This document shows, one piece after another, positions 26,872 through 36,478 of a DNA stretch of 64,000 bases; the stretch's first letter is position 1; each line of letters opens with the position of its first letter. Source of the stretch: Bacteroidota bacterium (GTDB lineage: Bacteria; Bacteroidota; Bacteroidia; Bacteroidales; VadinHA17); NCBI GenBank assembly GCA_029547705.1, contig JAKPOU010000001.1, positions 217,329 through 281,328 of the forward strand, written 5' to 3'. The notes below the pieces were generated by a model. It saw nothing but the letters and a program-made list of their open reading frames with translations, did no database searches and was not told the origin of the DNA. The position numbers were made by a program, and so were the translations under genes.

Positions 26872-29800
26872 TGCTGCCGGGCCCTGATCTTCCTATACTC
26901 ATTCCATGGATATCAATGCTGAATATTGCCTCAAGCACGGGCGATGCGAAGTCTGCTGACCACGCGGCCTGTACTCCTGCAGATATCATGTACGGAAGCC
27001 TCAGGACATGAAAATCCGCTATCAGCTCAGCTCCCGTGGAAGTGAATGATTCAGCATATCTGTGAACATGGTCCACTCTGAATCCGCCCGATGAGCGGTG
27101 TTGCAGGTAATAATTGTTGGTGCCCCTGGCATAGTCGAAAAATATGCCTGCACGCAGGCGTTTCAGATACAGGAGGCTGCCGATGCTGAGGTCGGGACAG
27201 GCAAGCGGAGCCCTGTAATCAGCCGAAGCGAAGAAGATCTTTTCGGATATGATGTTCCGGTAACCCCTTGGAAAATGTAACCTGTTGGTTCTCAAAAATT
27301 CAGCAGATCCCTGCTGCTCGCCTTCCAGTCTGATGCGAAGGGAATTATTGGGAAACAGTCCGGGAAAGAAGAATGCAGTCTGCACACTGGCCAGCGGCGC
27401 ATAAAAATCCCTGTCCCACGGGTATGAGGAATAATAAAGATCAATAACCTGGGCATATATGGGATAAATGTCACGCACAGAGGATCTGCGGGCATTGTAA
27501 AAGTACAGCCTGGCGGCAGTCATGGTCTGTCCGTAGTCATACAGTGCATCTTCCTTAACGTATATGTAGTTGTTCCGGAACGACAAAGAAAGGGATGGCT
27601 GCAGGAACTGATAGTATTTGCCGCTGGAAAAACGCAGGGGAAGGGAAAGTGAATTGGTGAAATGTATTCCTGGGTTTACGGATAGGGGATCGGGATCTTC
27701 TGATTTTGACTTCAGTACCGAAGGATTGTCACCGTAATGTATTCCTGCGTCGTATACCGGATACCAGCCTTCCCACCTTATTCCGGAATGTAATTTATGC
27801 AGCCTGTCACTATATTCGTATCCTGCCGAAGCTGTAAGAGTGCTCAGGTGATTCTGGCTGAAAACCGTGAATCCCGGTCTGACAGCCAGCGGATCTGCCT
27901 TTATTTCTTCAATATCCGCATAAAAAGGCATCCAGCTGTGAATGTTAAAAAGATGCCGCCACTTATTATATCTTTCCGTTACATATTCTCTTGTTTCCGG
28001 CTGTTTCCCGGTTTCCTCCCGCTCTTTTTCAGGAGTTTCCGTCCGTTCTCCGGGAGTTTCCGTCCGTTCTCCGGGGGTCTTGATCCTGTCAATCAGGAAA
28101 GCCGTTCCTGAACCGGATTTATAAACAGTATCCTGTCCGGCAGTTCGTTCATAGCCTGCCTCCATGCCGGCAGTTCGTTCAGAACCGGCATCTTCCTCCC
28201 CGGCAGTGATCCCGGTCATACAAAGCTTGTTTCCCGTAAGGGAATAGTTGCTGAAAACGATTTTTTTCCCGTCAGGCAGGGGATCTGTTGCTCCGAAGAA
28301 TACACTGGTGATCCTTATGGTTCTCTTATCAGGTGTAAGCACGTATACATTTTCGGTACCCGATTCAGAGCTGACAAAGAAGAGGGAATCGTTTCTGATA
28401 ACTGCCGACTGATAATCCACAGGGCTTTCGGGGATCAGCTTTTCCCATTTCATGTCCTGCAAACTGAAGGAAATGATTCCTTCTCCCTCGGCAGTCAGGC
28501 TGATCATGCTTATTTTCCTGCCGTCGTCCGACCACCTGGGCTTCTGCAGACTGGCATTGCCGGGAACCGGTACTGATTTGATTATTTTCCCGCTTCTGCG
28601 GTCTATCAGCACCAGGTTGTTTTTATTTCCGGCGGTATTCTCGCTTGCAGCAATTAGTTCCGAATCAGGGGAAATTGCTGCCGACATATACCTCGTCTTC
28701 CTTGAAAGCTGCCGTGTGACTCCGTTTCCTGTGTCCATAAGCCTGATAACGGAATAGTTCCTGTTTGCCCATCTCGGATCAGGCCGGGTTTCGACCCATG
28801 CAAGAAATCCCCTGCCGGATGAGATCACATAGGGGTACATGCTTCCCGGCGACTGTATCTTTCGCTCCGTCCTGTCCGTGCTGTTGACGATGACGATGGC
28901 AGGGGGCTCGTCCAGCGAAGTTCTGACAGCTGCATATCTGTTCTCTGATATCCTGACCGGGCTGTGATAACTGATATATTTATTTCCTCCGGGGGGACTT
29001 ATCATTTCATATTCCGCGGGATTATGAAGCTCTATTTCATCTTTCCATATAACAGTCAGAGTATCAAATGTTTCATCAGCCAGCATTTTTTTTGTCTTTC
29101 CGATACTGTGCCGCAGGCTCAGGTTCACCGGATTGGCGAGAAAAGGTGCATTGGCGGTCAGCCTGAGGGCCCTTTCCCATACATCCCTGTCATATCTCAG
29201 TTTCGACCATGCAATGATCTGGTAACCCGATTCGTAATGATCAGGTATAAAATACCTGTAGGAGCCGTTTACAAGCTGATCGTACTTATACATTTTTCCT
29301 CTTTCAAGGCTGACGGCTTTCAGATATTTCTGGAATGATGCTGTTCTGCCCCTGCCCGACGGGGTGAAGAAGGATTCATTGAAAACAGCATCCCCTTCCA
29401 GGAACCATTGAGGGACAAGTGAAGCCACCACTCCCGGGAACTGCTGTCCGAAAAACATACTCATTGCCCGCGAAAATCCCCTGCTGAAGGTATCCATCTG
29501 GTAAACATGGGTCAGCTCATGATATGCAAGCTGGCTAAAGGGGTCAAGGGGTATCGAATTCTGCTCGGGGGTAGGGTAAATCTCCATTCTCCTGGGAGCC
29601 CAGGCAACGTATCCGTTTGACTGTGTGGTATAATTGTGGATTATTACAGGGAGGCGGTATCTGCCTGCAAAACCCGGATATGACACTGCCTTGTGTGCAT
29701 CCTCAAGAACCCTTGCAAATTCCTTTCCTGCCGCATCATACTCCTCCGGGAAAATGATTCTGAAAGGGCCGGTCTTTATCTGCAGCCATTTCAGTCCTGC

Positions 29801-29890
29801 CGGATCCTGACCGGTATTATAGTATTGGGCTGACAGCAGCAATGAAATCTGAAAGATTAAAGCAGATACTATATGCCTTTTAATTTTCAT
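26861..29890 (-). CDS. Secreted peptidase MA-like / beta-propeller / outer-membrane barrel fusion
   Basis: 1009 aa from ATG 29890 (MKIKRHIVSALIFQISLLLSAQ, signal peptide); a TTG start 12 bases upstream is possible. Residues about 35-200 carry a gluzincin site LAYHELTHVYQ (H124, E125, H128) with the third ligand in PQWFLEGDAV (E165). Residues about 270-560 look like a TolB/WD-type propeller (AAISPDSELIAASEN, PRWSDDGRKISMIS). A repetitive linker (ERTAG, GERTETP repeats) leads to an aromatic, strand-rich C-terminal part with RGYRNI, SADYRAPLACPDL, typical of barrel strands in surface-antigen-like proteins. It probably sits in the outer membrane with the protease outside or in the periplasm. It overlaps the decarboxylase gene tail-to-tail by 11 bases. 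Confidence 0.75.
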   Translation of the reverse strand: MKIKRHIVSALIFQISLLLSAQYYNTGQDPAGLKWLQIKTGPFRIIFPEEYDAAGKEFARVLEDAHKAVSYPGFAGRYRLPVIIHNYTTQSNGYVAWAPRRMEIYPTPEQNSIPLDPFSQLAYHELTHVYQMDTFSRGFSRAMSMFFGQQFPGVVASLVPQWFLEGDAVFNESFFTPSGRGRTASFQKYLKAVSLERGKMYKYDQLVNGSYRYFIPDHYESGYQIIAWSKLRYDRDVWERALRLTANAPFLANPVNLSLRHSIGKTKKMLADETFDTLTVIWKDEIELHNPAEYEMISPPGGNKYISYHSPVRISENRYAAVRTSLDEPPAIVIVNSTDRTERKIQSPGSMYPYVISSGRGFLAWVETRPDPRWANRNYSVIRLMDTGNGVTRQLSRKTRYMSAAISPDSELIAASENTAGNKNNLVLIDRRSGKIIKSVPVPGNASLQKPRWSDDGRKISMISLTAEGEGIISFSLQDMKWEKLIPESPVDYQSAVIRNDSLFFVSSESGTENVYVLTPDKRTIRITSVFFGATDPLPDGKKIVFSNYSLTGNKLCMTGITAGEEDAGSERTAGMEAGYERTAGQDTVYKSGSGTAFLIDRIKTPGERTETPGERTETPEKEREETGKQPETREYVTERYNKWRHLFNIHSWMPFYADIEEIKADPLAVRPGFTVFSQNHLSTLTASAGYEYSDRLHKLHSGIRWEGWYPVYDAGIHYGDNPSVLKSKSEDPDPLSVNPGIHFTNSLSLPLRFSSGKYYQFLQPSLSLSFRNNYIYVKEDALYDYGQTMTAARLYFYNARRSSVRDIYPIYAQVIDLYYSSYPWDRDFYAPLASVQTAFFFPGLFPNNSLRIRLEGEQQGSAEFLRTNRLHFPRGYRNIISEKIFFASADYRAPLACPDLSIGSLLYLKRLRAGIFFDYARGTNNYYLQHRSSGGFRVDHVHRYAESFTSTGAELIADFHVLRLPYMISAGVQAAWSADFASPVLEAIFSIDIHGMSIGRSGPGSIRL

Positions 29891-29964
29891 CAGATCAAAC
29901 AATTCTCAAAAATAGCAAATTAAGCGGACCGTGCATGAATGCCGGTGATAAACAAAAAATTCAG

Positions 29965-29972
29965 TACTTTCG
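29965..29972 (+). promoter_or_regulatory. -7-like box of the DUF2723 gene
   Basis: TACTTTCG followed by TGCC, one base off TAnnTTTG. It lies inside the longest open frame of the DUF2723 gene and so supports the downstream start at 30014 rather than 29939. Confidence 0.4.
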
Positions 29973-30013
29973 TGCCGTTGGAGCAAAGACAGGATATATC
30001 AAATACAGGGCCG

Positions 30014-33000
30014 ATGAAAAAATATAAACTGATAAACGACACTACGGGCTGGGTGGTATTTGCAATAGCTGCTGCTGCTTATCTTCTCACAATGGAGCCG
30101 ACAACAAGCTTCTGGGACTGCGGGGAGTTTATTGCATCAGCCTATAAGATGGAGATAGGCCATCCTCCGGGCAGTCAGGTTTTTATGGTTCTTGCGAGGT
30201 TCTTCACGCTTTTTGCGGGGGGAAATGTGGCAAAAGTTGCTGTAATGGTTAATGCAATGTCAGCTCTTGCAAGTGCTTTCACAATTTTATTTTTATTCTG
30301 GACCATCACCCACCTGGCCAGGAGAATCATGGTAAGGAACGGAAATGAAGCTTCACTGTCTGATATTATTGCCATCATGGCTGCAGGTGTCGTGGGAAGC
30401 CTTGCATTTACCTTTTCGGATTCATTCTGGTTTTCCGCTGTAGAAGGGGAGGTATATGCCACATCATCCTTTTTTACGGCCGCATCCTTCTGGGCAATAC
30501 TGAAATGGGAGGATGAGGCGGAAGAGAAACATGCCGGCCGCTGGATAATCCTGGTGGCATATCTCATGGGTCTTTCAATAGGTGTTCATCTTCTTAACCT
30601 TCTGGCGCTTCCGGCCATTGTCCTTGTCTATTATTTCAAAAAATCGGAATTTACCTGGAAGGGACTGGTGCTTTCTCTCGGGATCTCGTTTATAATCCTT
30701 GCCATTCTTATGTGGGGAATTATTCCCGGTATAGTCAGAATATCATCCAGGCTGGATTTGTTCTTTGTAAACAAGCTGAACCTTCCTGTGAACAGCGGAA
30801 TGATTTTTCACGGCATCCTTCTTGTTGTATTGTTTACAGCGGCTATCTATTATTCCCTCAATTCGGCAGACAGGGTTAAGAACAGCATTATTGCGGCAGC
30901 AGCTGTTTTTCTTACGGGAGCATGGGTGATTTCCGGATCAGTCCTGCTCAATCTGGTTGTTTTCCTTGTACTGGCAGGAATCATCTGGTATATAGCCTCC
31001 GGCAGCAGGGTCACCCTCAATACCGTGATCACGGCCCTGGCAGTCGTTCTGATAGGATATTCCTCTTCGGCAATAATTGTGATCAGGTCATCTGCCAATC
31101 CGCCGCTCAATGAAAATAATCCGTCCAATCCCTTTAACCTCCTGTACTATTTCAACAGGGAACAGTACGGCAGCCGGCCCCTGATAAGAGGAGCCTACTA
31201 CAATGCCCCGGTACTTGATTACAAGACCGGAAAGCCGGCCTATGCCCTTGAGGACGGAAAATACATCATCACACATCATGAACTGGAAAGGGTTTTTGAT
31301 GAAAGATTTTATACGCTTTTTCCGAGGATGTGGAGTGATCAGCCGGATCATGAGGAAATGTACAGGCAATGGGGCGGAACGAAGGGTATTCCGCTTCAGG
31401 TGACCGGCCAGTCGGGAGAAAAATCAATAATAAGGAAACCCAGGTTCAGTGAAAATCTGAGATTCATGTTTACATACCAGTACGGTTATATGTATTTCCG
31501 TTATTTTATGTGGAATTTTGCCGGGAAGCAGAATGACACCCAGGGAACCGGCGGAGCTGTCAACGGCAACTGGATCTCCGGCTTTAAATTCCTGGATGAG
31601 CCAAGGGTCGGAACAAGTGATCTGCCCCCTGAACAAAGGAATGACACATCCAGGAACAAATATTATCTCCTTCCCTTTTTCCTGGGCCTGATAGGATTAT
31701 TCTACCATCTTAACCGTGATATAAAAAACTGGTGGATCGTGATGCTGCTTTTCATCATGACCGGGATAGCGATTGTCTTTTACCTCAACCAGTACCCAAA
31801 CCAGCCAAGGGAACGTGATTATGCCTATGTCGGCTCGTTTTATTTCTATGCCGTATGGATAGGGTTTGGGGTACTTGCGCTTTTTGAAGCCTTTTCACGT
31901 CTGGCAGGCAAAAAAGTTGCAGCCCCTCTGGCCGGTATTCTGTGCCTTGCCGCCGTTCCGGCCCTCATGGCGGTTGAGAACTGGGATGATCACGACAGAT
32001 CGGGCCGTTATCTGGCACGTGACGTTGCTTTCAATTATCTCGAATCATGTGCGCCCAATGCCATTCTCTTCACAAACGGCGACAATGACACTTTCCCCCT
32101 GTGGTATGCCCAGGAAGTTGAGGGAAGGCGTACCGATGTGAGGGTTTGCAACCTCATGCTGCTGAACACCGACTGGTATATTGATCAGATGAAAAGGAAG
32201 ACCTATGAATCGGATCCGCTTCCGGTCACGTTTTCAGAGAAAAAATACTATGATGGCATTAACAACCAGGTTTTCATTGTTGAGAAAACAAAGGAAGCAG
32301 TGGATATAGGCACCATTATCGACTGGATAAAAAGTGATAATCCCGCAACAAAAGTCAGGGTATCGGCAACGGAACTCCTGGACATCATTCCCTCCAGGAC
32401 AATACGGATACCCGTTGATGCCCGGAAAGTAATTGAATCAGGAACTGTAAGCCCGGAGGATTCTGCCAGTATAGTACCCTATATAGATATCCGGCTGAAA
32501 GGCAATTCGATAATGAAAAGCCAGCTGATTGTCCTTGACATTCTGGCGCACAATAACTGGGAACGTCCCGTTTATTATGTTACCGGATTCCATAACGATA
32601 CCTTTGGTCTTGAAGAATATTTTCAGCTGGAGGGCCTGGCTTACCGGCTGGTTCCGATAAGAACCGAAAACAGGGGCTGGCTTGATTACGGAAGGATTAA
32701 ACCGGATATCCTGTATGATAATATGATGAATAAATTCGCATGGGGAGGCGCCAATGATGTAAAAGTGAATATTGACTATCATCACAGGCGTACCCTGACA
32801 GTTGTAAGGGCAAGGCTGAACTATGCAAGGCTGGCCGGCAGGCTGGCCGCGGAAGGCAGGAAGGAAGATGCCCTGAAGGTTCTGGACCGCTGTATGGAGG
32901 TGCTTCCGGTTTTTAATATACCCTATGATCCCTATTTCCCGGATCTCATTGACAGCTATTTCAAGGCAGGAAACGCTGACAGGGCAATAAGCCTGTCAAC

Positions 33001-33256
33001 AGATTTCTGCAATCATTATTATGAAACGCTTGATTATTATCTGAAGCAGAAACAGTACATAATCAGTTCTGCCATGTATGATATACAGCTGGCCCTGCAG
33101 CAAACCTCAAAAGTGGCTGATATATGTGAAGCTGCCGGACAGGAAGATCTGGCCAATGAGATAAACGACAGGGTTACGGCTTATTATGTAACTTATATGG
33201 GGATGCAGGCGCCACCGCCGGATGCTGACCCCGGAGAGATTCAGCCGGCAAGGTAA
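30014..33256 (+). CDS. DUF2723 (GT117) polytopic membrane glycosyltransferase, protein O-mannosyltransferase-like
   Basis: 1080 aa from ATG 30014, which yields the usual family start MKKYKLINDTTGWVVF; the frame is open back to 29939. The DUF2723 domain opens with LLTMEPTTSFWDCGEFIASAYKMEIGHPPGSQVFMVLARFF, with the acidic WDCGEF motif typical of GT-C enzymes, then about a dozen transmembrane helices. A soluble part follows (LFTNGDNDTFPLWYAQEVEGRRTDVRVCNLMLLNTDWYIDQMK), and a helical TPR-like C-terminus. Bacteroidota proteins of this family resemble TMEM260-type O-mannosyltransferases and are thought to transfer sugars from lipid carriers to exported proteins. Its 3' end overlaps the convergent response regulator by 16 bases. 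Confidence 0.85.
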   Translation: MKKYKLINDTTGWVVFAIAAAAYLLTMEPTTSFWDCGEFIASAYKMEIGHPPGSQVFMVLARFFTLFAGGNVAKVAVMVNAMSALASAFTILFLFWTITHLARRIMVRNGNEASLSDIIAIMAAGVVGSLAFTFSDSFWFSAVEGEVYATSSFFTAASFWAILKWEDEAEEKHAGRWIILVAYLMGLSIGVHLLNLLALPAIVLVYYFKKSEFTWKGLVLSLGISFIILAILMWGIIPGIVRISSRLDLFFVNKLNLPVNSGMIFHGILLVVLFTAAIYYSLNSADRVKNSIIAAAAVFLTGAWVISGSVLLNLVVFLVLAGIIWYIASGSRVTLNTVITALAVVLIGYSSSAIIVIRSSANPPLNENNPSNPFNLLYYFNREQYGSRPLIRGAYYNAPVLDYKTGKPAYALEDGKYIITHHELERVFDERFYTLFPRMWSDQPDHEEMYRQWGGTKGIPLQVTGQSGEKSIIRKPRFSENLRFMFTYQYGYMYFRYFMWNFAGKQNDTQGTGGAVNGNWISGFKFLDEPRVGTSDLPPEQRNDTSRNKYYLLPFFLGLIGLFYHLNRDIKNWWIVMLLFIMTGIAIVFYLNQYPNQPRERDYAYVGSFYFYAVWIGFGVLALFEAFSRLAGKKVAAPLAGILCLAAVPALMAVENWDDHDRSGRYLARDVAFNYLESCAPNAILFTNGDNDTFPLWYAQEVEGRRTDVRVCNLMLLNTDWYIDQMKRKTYESDPLPVTFSEKKYYDGINNQVFIVEKTKEAVDIGTIIDWIKSDNPATKVRVSATELLDIIPSRTIRIPVDARKVIESGTVSPEDSASIVPYIDIRLKGNSIMKSQLIVLDILAHNNWERPVYYVTGFHNDTFGLEEYFQLEGLAYRLVPIRTENRGWLDYGRIKPDILYDNMMNKFAWGGANDVKVNIDYHHRRTLTVVRARLNYARLAGRLAAEGRKEDALKVLDRCMEVLPVFNIPYDPYFPDLIDSYFKAGNADRAISLSTDFCNHYYETLDYYLKQKQYIISSAMYDIQLALQQTSKVADICEAAGQEDLANEINDRVTAYYVTYMGMQAPPPDADPGEIQPAR

Positions 33257-33660
33257 TGGCTTGAAACGCTTTCGAAAAGATATTTCTCCAAAAGGGAGAA
33301 AATTTTTTCCGGGAGTATAGGCTTCAGTATGTATTCGTTACATCCTGCCAGAAAGGCTTCCTTCCTGCTTTGTTCGGATGCATAGCCGGTAACCATGATT
33401 ACGGGTACCTTTTTCTCCCTCCGGCGGAATATGCGTGTGCATTCGATCCCGTTCACCAGGGGTACGAGAAAATCCATGAACACCAGATCAATCCTGTCAT
33501 TTCCGGTGCTGATATAATCAACAAATTCCTTGCCGTTGCGGAAAACCTTTATGGAGGCACCCGAATTCCTGAGAAGGGTTTCATAATACCTTACCGACGG
33601 AAGATCGTCTTCCACGATGACAATCTTCTTGTCCCCGAGATTAAGACTATTGACTTTCAA
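33241..33660 (-). CDS. Single-domain response regulator
   Basis: 139 aa consisting only of a receiver domain: acidic pair in VIVEDDLPSVRYYE, phospho-acceptor Asp in LVFMDFLVPLVNG, Thr in VTGYASEQS and Lys in YILKPILPEK. With no output domain it must act by protein contact, often downstream of a hybrid kinase. No kinase gene is adjacent. It converges with, and overlaps by 16 bases, the DUF2723 gene. Confidence 0.9.
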   Translation of the reverse strand: MKVNSLNLGDKKIVIVEDDLPSVRYYETLLRNSGASIKVFRNGKEFVDYISTGNDRIDLVFMDFLVPLVNGIECTRIFRRREKKVPVIMVTGYASEQSRKEAFLAGCNEYILKPILPEKIFSLLEKYLFESVSSHYLAG

Positions 33661-33682
33661 CTATGAATCAGACTAAGTATTG

Positions 33683-33690
33683 CAAATGTA
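33683..33690 (-). promoter_or_regulatory. -7 box of the single-domain response regulator
   Basis: On the minus strand this reads TACATTTG, an exact TAnnTTTG match 22 bases before the start codon. No clear -33 element. Confidence 0.45.
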
Positions 33691-33889
33691 AATTTACGAT
33701 AAGAATCACAGGAGAACCCCGGACCGGCTTACATTTTTAAACAACTTTTCAACATGATGTAAACAGCAGTTGTGCAGTCCATTTTTTCAGGCTTTGCGGC
33801 CTGCGGAGAGGAGATTGGTTTTCAGTGGAAAACGGCTGTTGGAACCGGAATTATTTTGATGTGATGTGTCCGTCGCAGGACATGCCATT

Positions 33890-34123
33890 TTAACGGCACA
33901 CATACTCTGTTGTGACGTTTCCCATAGTCTTGGGCGGAGTAGCCTGGATGGCTGCCAGTGCAGCACCACAATATTCCGTTTCGTTCGGATCATAAGTCAC
34001 CTCTCCTGTAAGAAGATCAGTCGAAACCAGCCTGCATTTTTTACACCGGATCAGATCTTCACAGGAAGTGACAGCCCATGTTATGAGTGCAAACAACAGG
34101 GTAAACAGAATTTTCCTTTTCAT
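33890..34123 (-). CDS. Small cysteine-rich predicted lipoprotein
   Basis: 77 aa from ATG 34123 (MKRKILFTLLFALITWAVTSC); an upstream ATG at 34144 adds seven residues. The lipobox VTSC gives a lipoprotein signal peptide. The mature part is only about 57 aa and has four further cysteines (RCKKC, EYCG, YVCR at the end), suggesting two disulfides or metal binding. No family recognised. It stands alone between two unrelated genes. The frame, lipobox and composition make it a likely real gene. Confidence 0.55.
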   Translation of the reverse strand: MKRKILFTLLFALITWAVTSCEDLIRCKKCRLVSTDLLTGEVTYDPNETEYCGAALAAIQATPPKTMGNVTTEYVCR

Positions 34124-34292
34124 AAGAATCCTGTTTTGTTTCAAAATTATAAAATATCCTTTTAAATAATTGCGGCATGACTTAAAAAGTCCGTAAATGT
34201 ATTGTTTTATCGGAAAGCATGCATCAAATCATTAAATTGGCAGTCATTAACCAGGAATGAAAATTGTATCAACGGAATAACTCTTGAATATC

Positions 34293-34670
34293 ATGGAAGA
34301 AAATAAAATGAAAAAGCATGTGGTTGTGGTAGGGGCAATCCACATTGGATTCGGTTTTATCGGCCTTATCGGGGCTTTGGCTATTTTTTTCGCACTCCGT
34401 TTTGCCAGGGGATTTGTAACGGATGCGGAAGTGGCTGAAATGGTTCTGGGGTTTTTATCAGTCAGTCTGCCCCTCCTTGTGGGGTTTTTGTCAACACTGG
34501 CATTAGCCGGGGGAATCGGCCTGATATCCTTCCAGCCGTGGGCCCGTTATCTGATAATTGTGGTTGCTGCTCTTGGCTGCCTCAACATACCCATCGGTAC
34601 CCTGAAAGGAGTATATTCTCTCTGGGTCCTGCTGCAGGATGAAACCATCAGACTTTTCGCCGGGGAATAA
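34293..34670 (+). CDS. Small four-helix membrane protein of unknown function
   Basis: 125 aa from ATG 34293 (MEENKMKKHVV); a TTG at 34284 is less likely. Three to four hydrophobic helices: VVVVGAIHIGFGFIGLIGALAIFFAL, MVLGFLSVSLPLLVGFLSTLALAGGIGLI and YLIIVVAALGCLNIPIGTLKGVYSLWVL. The GTLKGVYSLWVLLQDET ending recalls small DUF-type integral membrane proteins in which a helix ends with YxLWVLL. I do not recognise a family. It precedes ettA by 93 bases with no evident functional link. Confidence 0.6.
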   Translation: MEENKMKKHVVVVGAIHIGFGFIGLIGALAIFFALRFARGFVTDAEVAEMVLGFLSVSLPLLVGFLSTLALAGGIGLISFQPWARYLIIVVAALGCLNIPIGTLKGVYSLWVLLQDETIRLFAGE

Positions 34671-34763
34671 ATTATTTTCCGGACTCACGGCAACAATCCC
34701 GGATTCAGCGTCACTGGCTGTTCTGACAGATATGTTTTATATTAGCGGGAAATCAGGACACAT

Positions 34764-36446
34764 ATGGCTGAAGATAATAAGATAATTTTTACCATGCACC
34801 GGGTAAGTAAGACTTATCCGCCTCACAGACAGGTATTGAAAGATATTTCCCTTTCCTTTTTCCTGGGAGCGAAAATAGGTATAATAGGTCTTAACGGCTC
34901 AGGAAAATCAACCCTTCTGAAAATTATTGCCGGAGTGGAGAAAGAGTTTCAGGGACAGCTTACTTTTCTTCCAGGTTATACGGTTGGCCATCTGCCTCAG
35001 GATCCTTTGCTTGAAGAAGAAAGAACAGTAAAGGAGATTGTTAACGAAGGGGTAAGGGAAATAATGGAGCTGATGGAGGAATTTGAAACCATTAACAACA
35101 GCTTCGGCGATCCGGAGGTCTATGAAAACGCGGAAAGGATGCAGGTGCTGATGGACCGGCAGGCTGAACTGCAGGAAAAAATCGACTATCACGACGGATG
35201 GAATATTGAATACAGGATAGGAAGAGCAATGGATGCCCTCAGATGTCCTGATGGTGATACCCTTGTCAGTGTCCTTTCCGGAGGTGAGCGCAGAAGAGTT
35301 GCCTTATGCCGTCTCCTTCTCAGCCAGCCGGACGTTCTTCTCCTTGATGAGCCGACCAACCATCTGGACGCGGAATCGGTCCGCTGGCTGGAAACAACTC
35401 TGAAACAATATAAGGGAACGGTTATCTGTATCACGCACGACAGGTATTTTCTGGATAATGTTGCGGAATGGATACTTGAACTTGACAGGGGTGAGGGAAT
35501 TCCCTGGAAAGGAAATTATTCATCATGGCTTGAACAGAAGGCCAGGCGCCTTGAAATTGAAGAAAAGGGGAATATCCGGAGAAGAAAAGTCCTTGAGAGG
35601 GAACTGGAATGGGTAAGAATGTCGCCGAAAGCCCGTCATGCAAAATCCAAAGCCCGGCTTGGAGCATATGAGAACCTGCTGAACCAGGATGTAAAGCAAA
35701 AGGAGGAAAAACTCGAAATATTCATTCCCAACGGACCCCGTCTGGGAGATAAGGTTATCAGAGCATCCGGTGTTGCAAAATCATTTGATGGGAAGCTTCT
35801 TTTTGAAGACCTGGATTTTGATCTGCCCCCCAACGGGATTGTCGGGGTTATTGGCCCGAATGGTGCGGGCAAGACTACTCTCTTCAGGATGATCATGGGA
35901 CAGGAGATGCCTTTGAGAGGCTCTTTTGAGGTGGGCGAAACGGTTTCCCTGGGATATGTTGATCAGGCTCACGAGGCAATTGATCCGGCCAGGACGGTTT
36001 ATGAGGTTATTTCGGGAGGACAGCCTGAGGTGCAGGTCGGTAACAGGATGATCAACGCGAGGGCCTATGTGGCAAGATTCAATTTTACCGGGGCCGACCA
36101 GGAGAAAAAATGCGGAGTACTGTCCGGCGGTGAAAGGAACAGGCTTCACCTGGCCCTTACACTTAAATCCGGAGCCAATGTTCTTTTGCTTGACGAACCT
36201 ACCAATGACATTGATGTAAACACGCTGCGTGCACTGGAGGACGGACTGGAGAATTTTGCCGGCTGCGCGGTAATAATCTCACACGACAGATGGTTCCTCG
36301 ACCGTGTGGCAACCCATATGCTTGCCTTTGAAGGAGATTCAAAGGTGGTCTGGTTCGAGGGCAGCTATTCGGAGTATGAGGAAAACTACAGGAAAAGGGT
36401 TCCGGATTCAAGCCCGAAAAGGATCAGGTACAAGAAGCTTGCGTGA
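34764..36446 (+). CDS. ettA: Energy-dependent translational throttle protein EttA (ABC-F)
   Basis: 560 aa with two ABC domains and no membrane part. First Walker A GLNGSGKSTLLK, signature LSGGERRRVALCRLLL, Walker B LLLDEPTNHLD; second Walker A GPNGAGKTTLFRMI, signature LSGGERNRLHLALTL, LLLDEPTNDIDV. Between them is the P-site tRNA interaction linker (NIRRRKVLERELEWVRMSPKARHAKSKARL), including the EttA-specific arm region in the first domain. EttA binds the ribosomal E site and gates the first peptide bonds according to ATP level. Confidence 0.95.
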   Translation: MAEDNKIIFTMHRVSKTYPPHRQVLKDISLSFFLGAKIGIIGLNGSGKSTLLKIIAGVEKEFQGQLTFLPGYTVGHLPQDPLLEEERTVKEIVNEGVREIMELMEEFETINNSFGDPEVYENAERMQVLMDRQAELQEKIDYHDGWNIEYRIGRAMDALRCPDGDTLVSVLSGGERRRVALCRLLLSQPDVLLLDEPTNHLDAESVRWLETTLKQYKGTVICITHDRYFLDNVAEWILELDRGEGIPWKGNYSSWLEQKARRLEIEEKGNIRRRKVLERELEWVRMSPKARHAKSKARLGAYENLLNQDVKQKEEKLEIFIPNGPRLGDKVIRASGVAKSFDGKLLFEDLDFDLPPNGIVGVIGPNGAGKTTLFRMIMGQEMPLRGSFEVGETVSLGYVDQAHEAIDPARTVYEVISGGQPEVQVGNRMINARAYVARFNFTGADQEKKCGVLSGGERNRLHLALTLKSGANVLLLDEPTNDIDVNTLRALEDGLENFAGCAVIISHDRWFLDRVATHMLAFEGDSKVVWFEGSYSEYEENYRKRVPDSSPKRIRYKKLA

Positions 36447-36478
36447 CTCCTTTCTTTTCCTTTATTCACACAGGCCTG

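Noticed and set aside
33787..33993. Second minus-strand open frame overlapping the small lipoprotein gene
   Set aside because: It lacks a signal peptide and coding character and is an out-of-frame reading through the lipoprotein gene and its downstream DNA.
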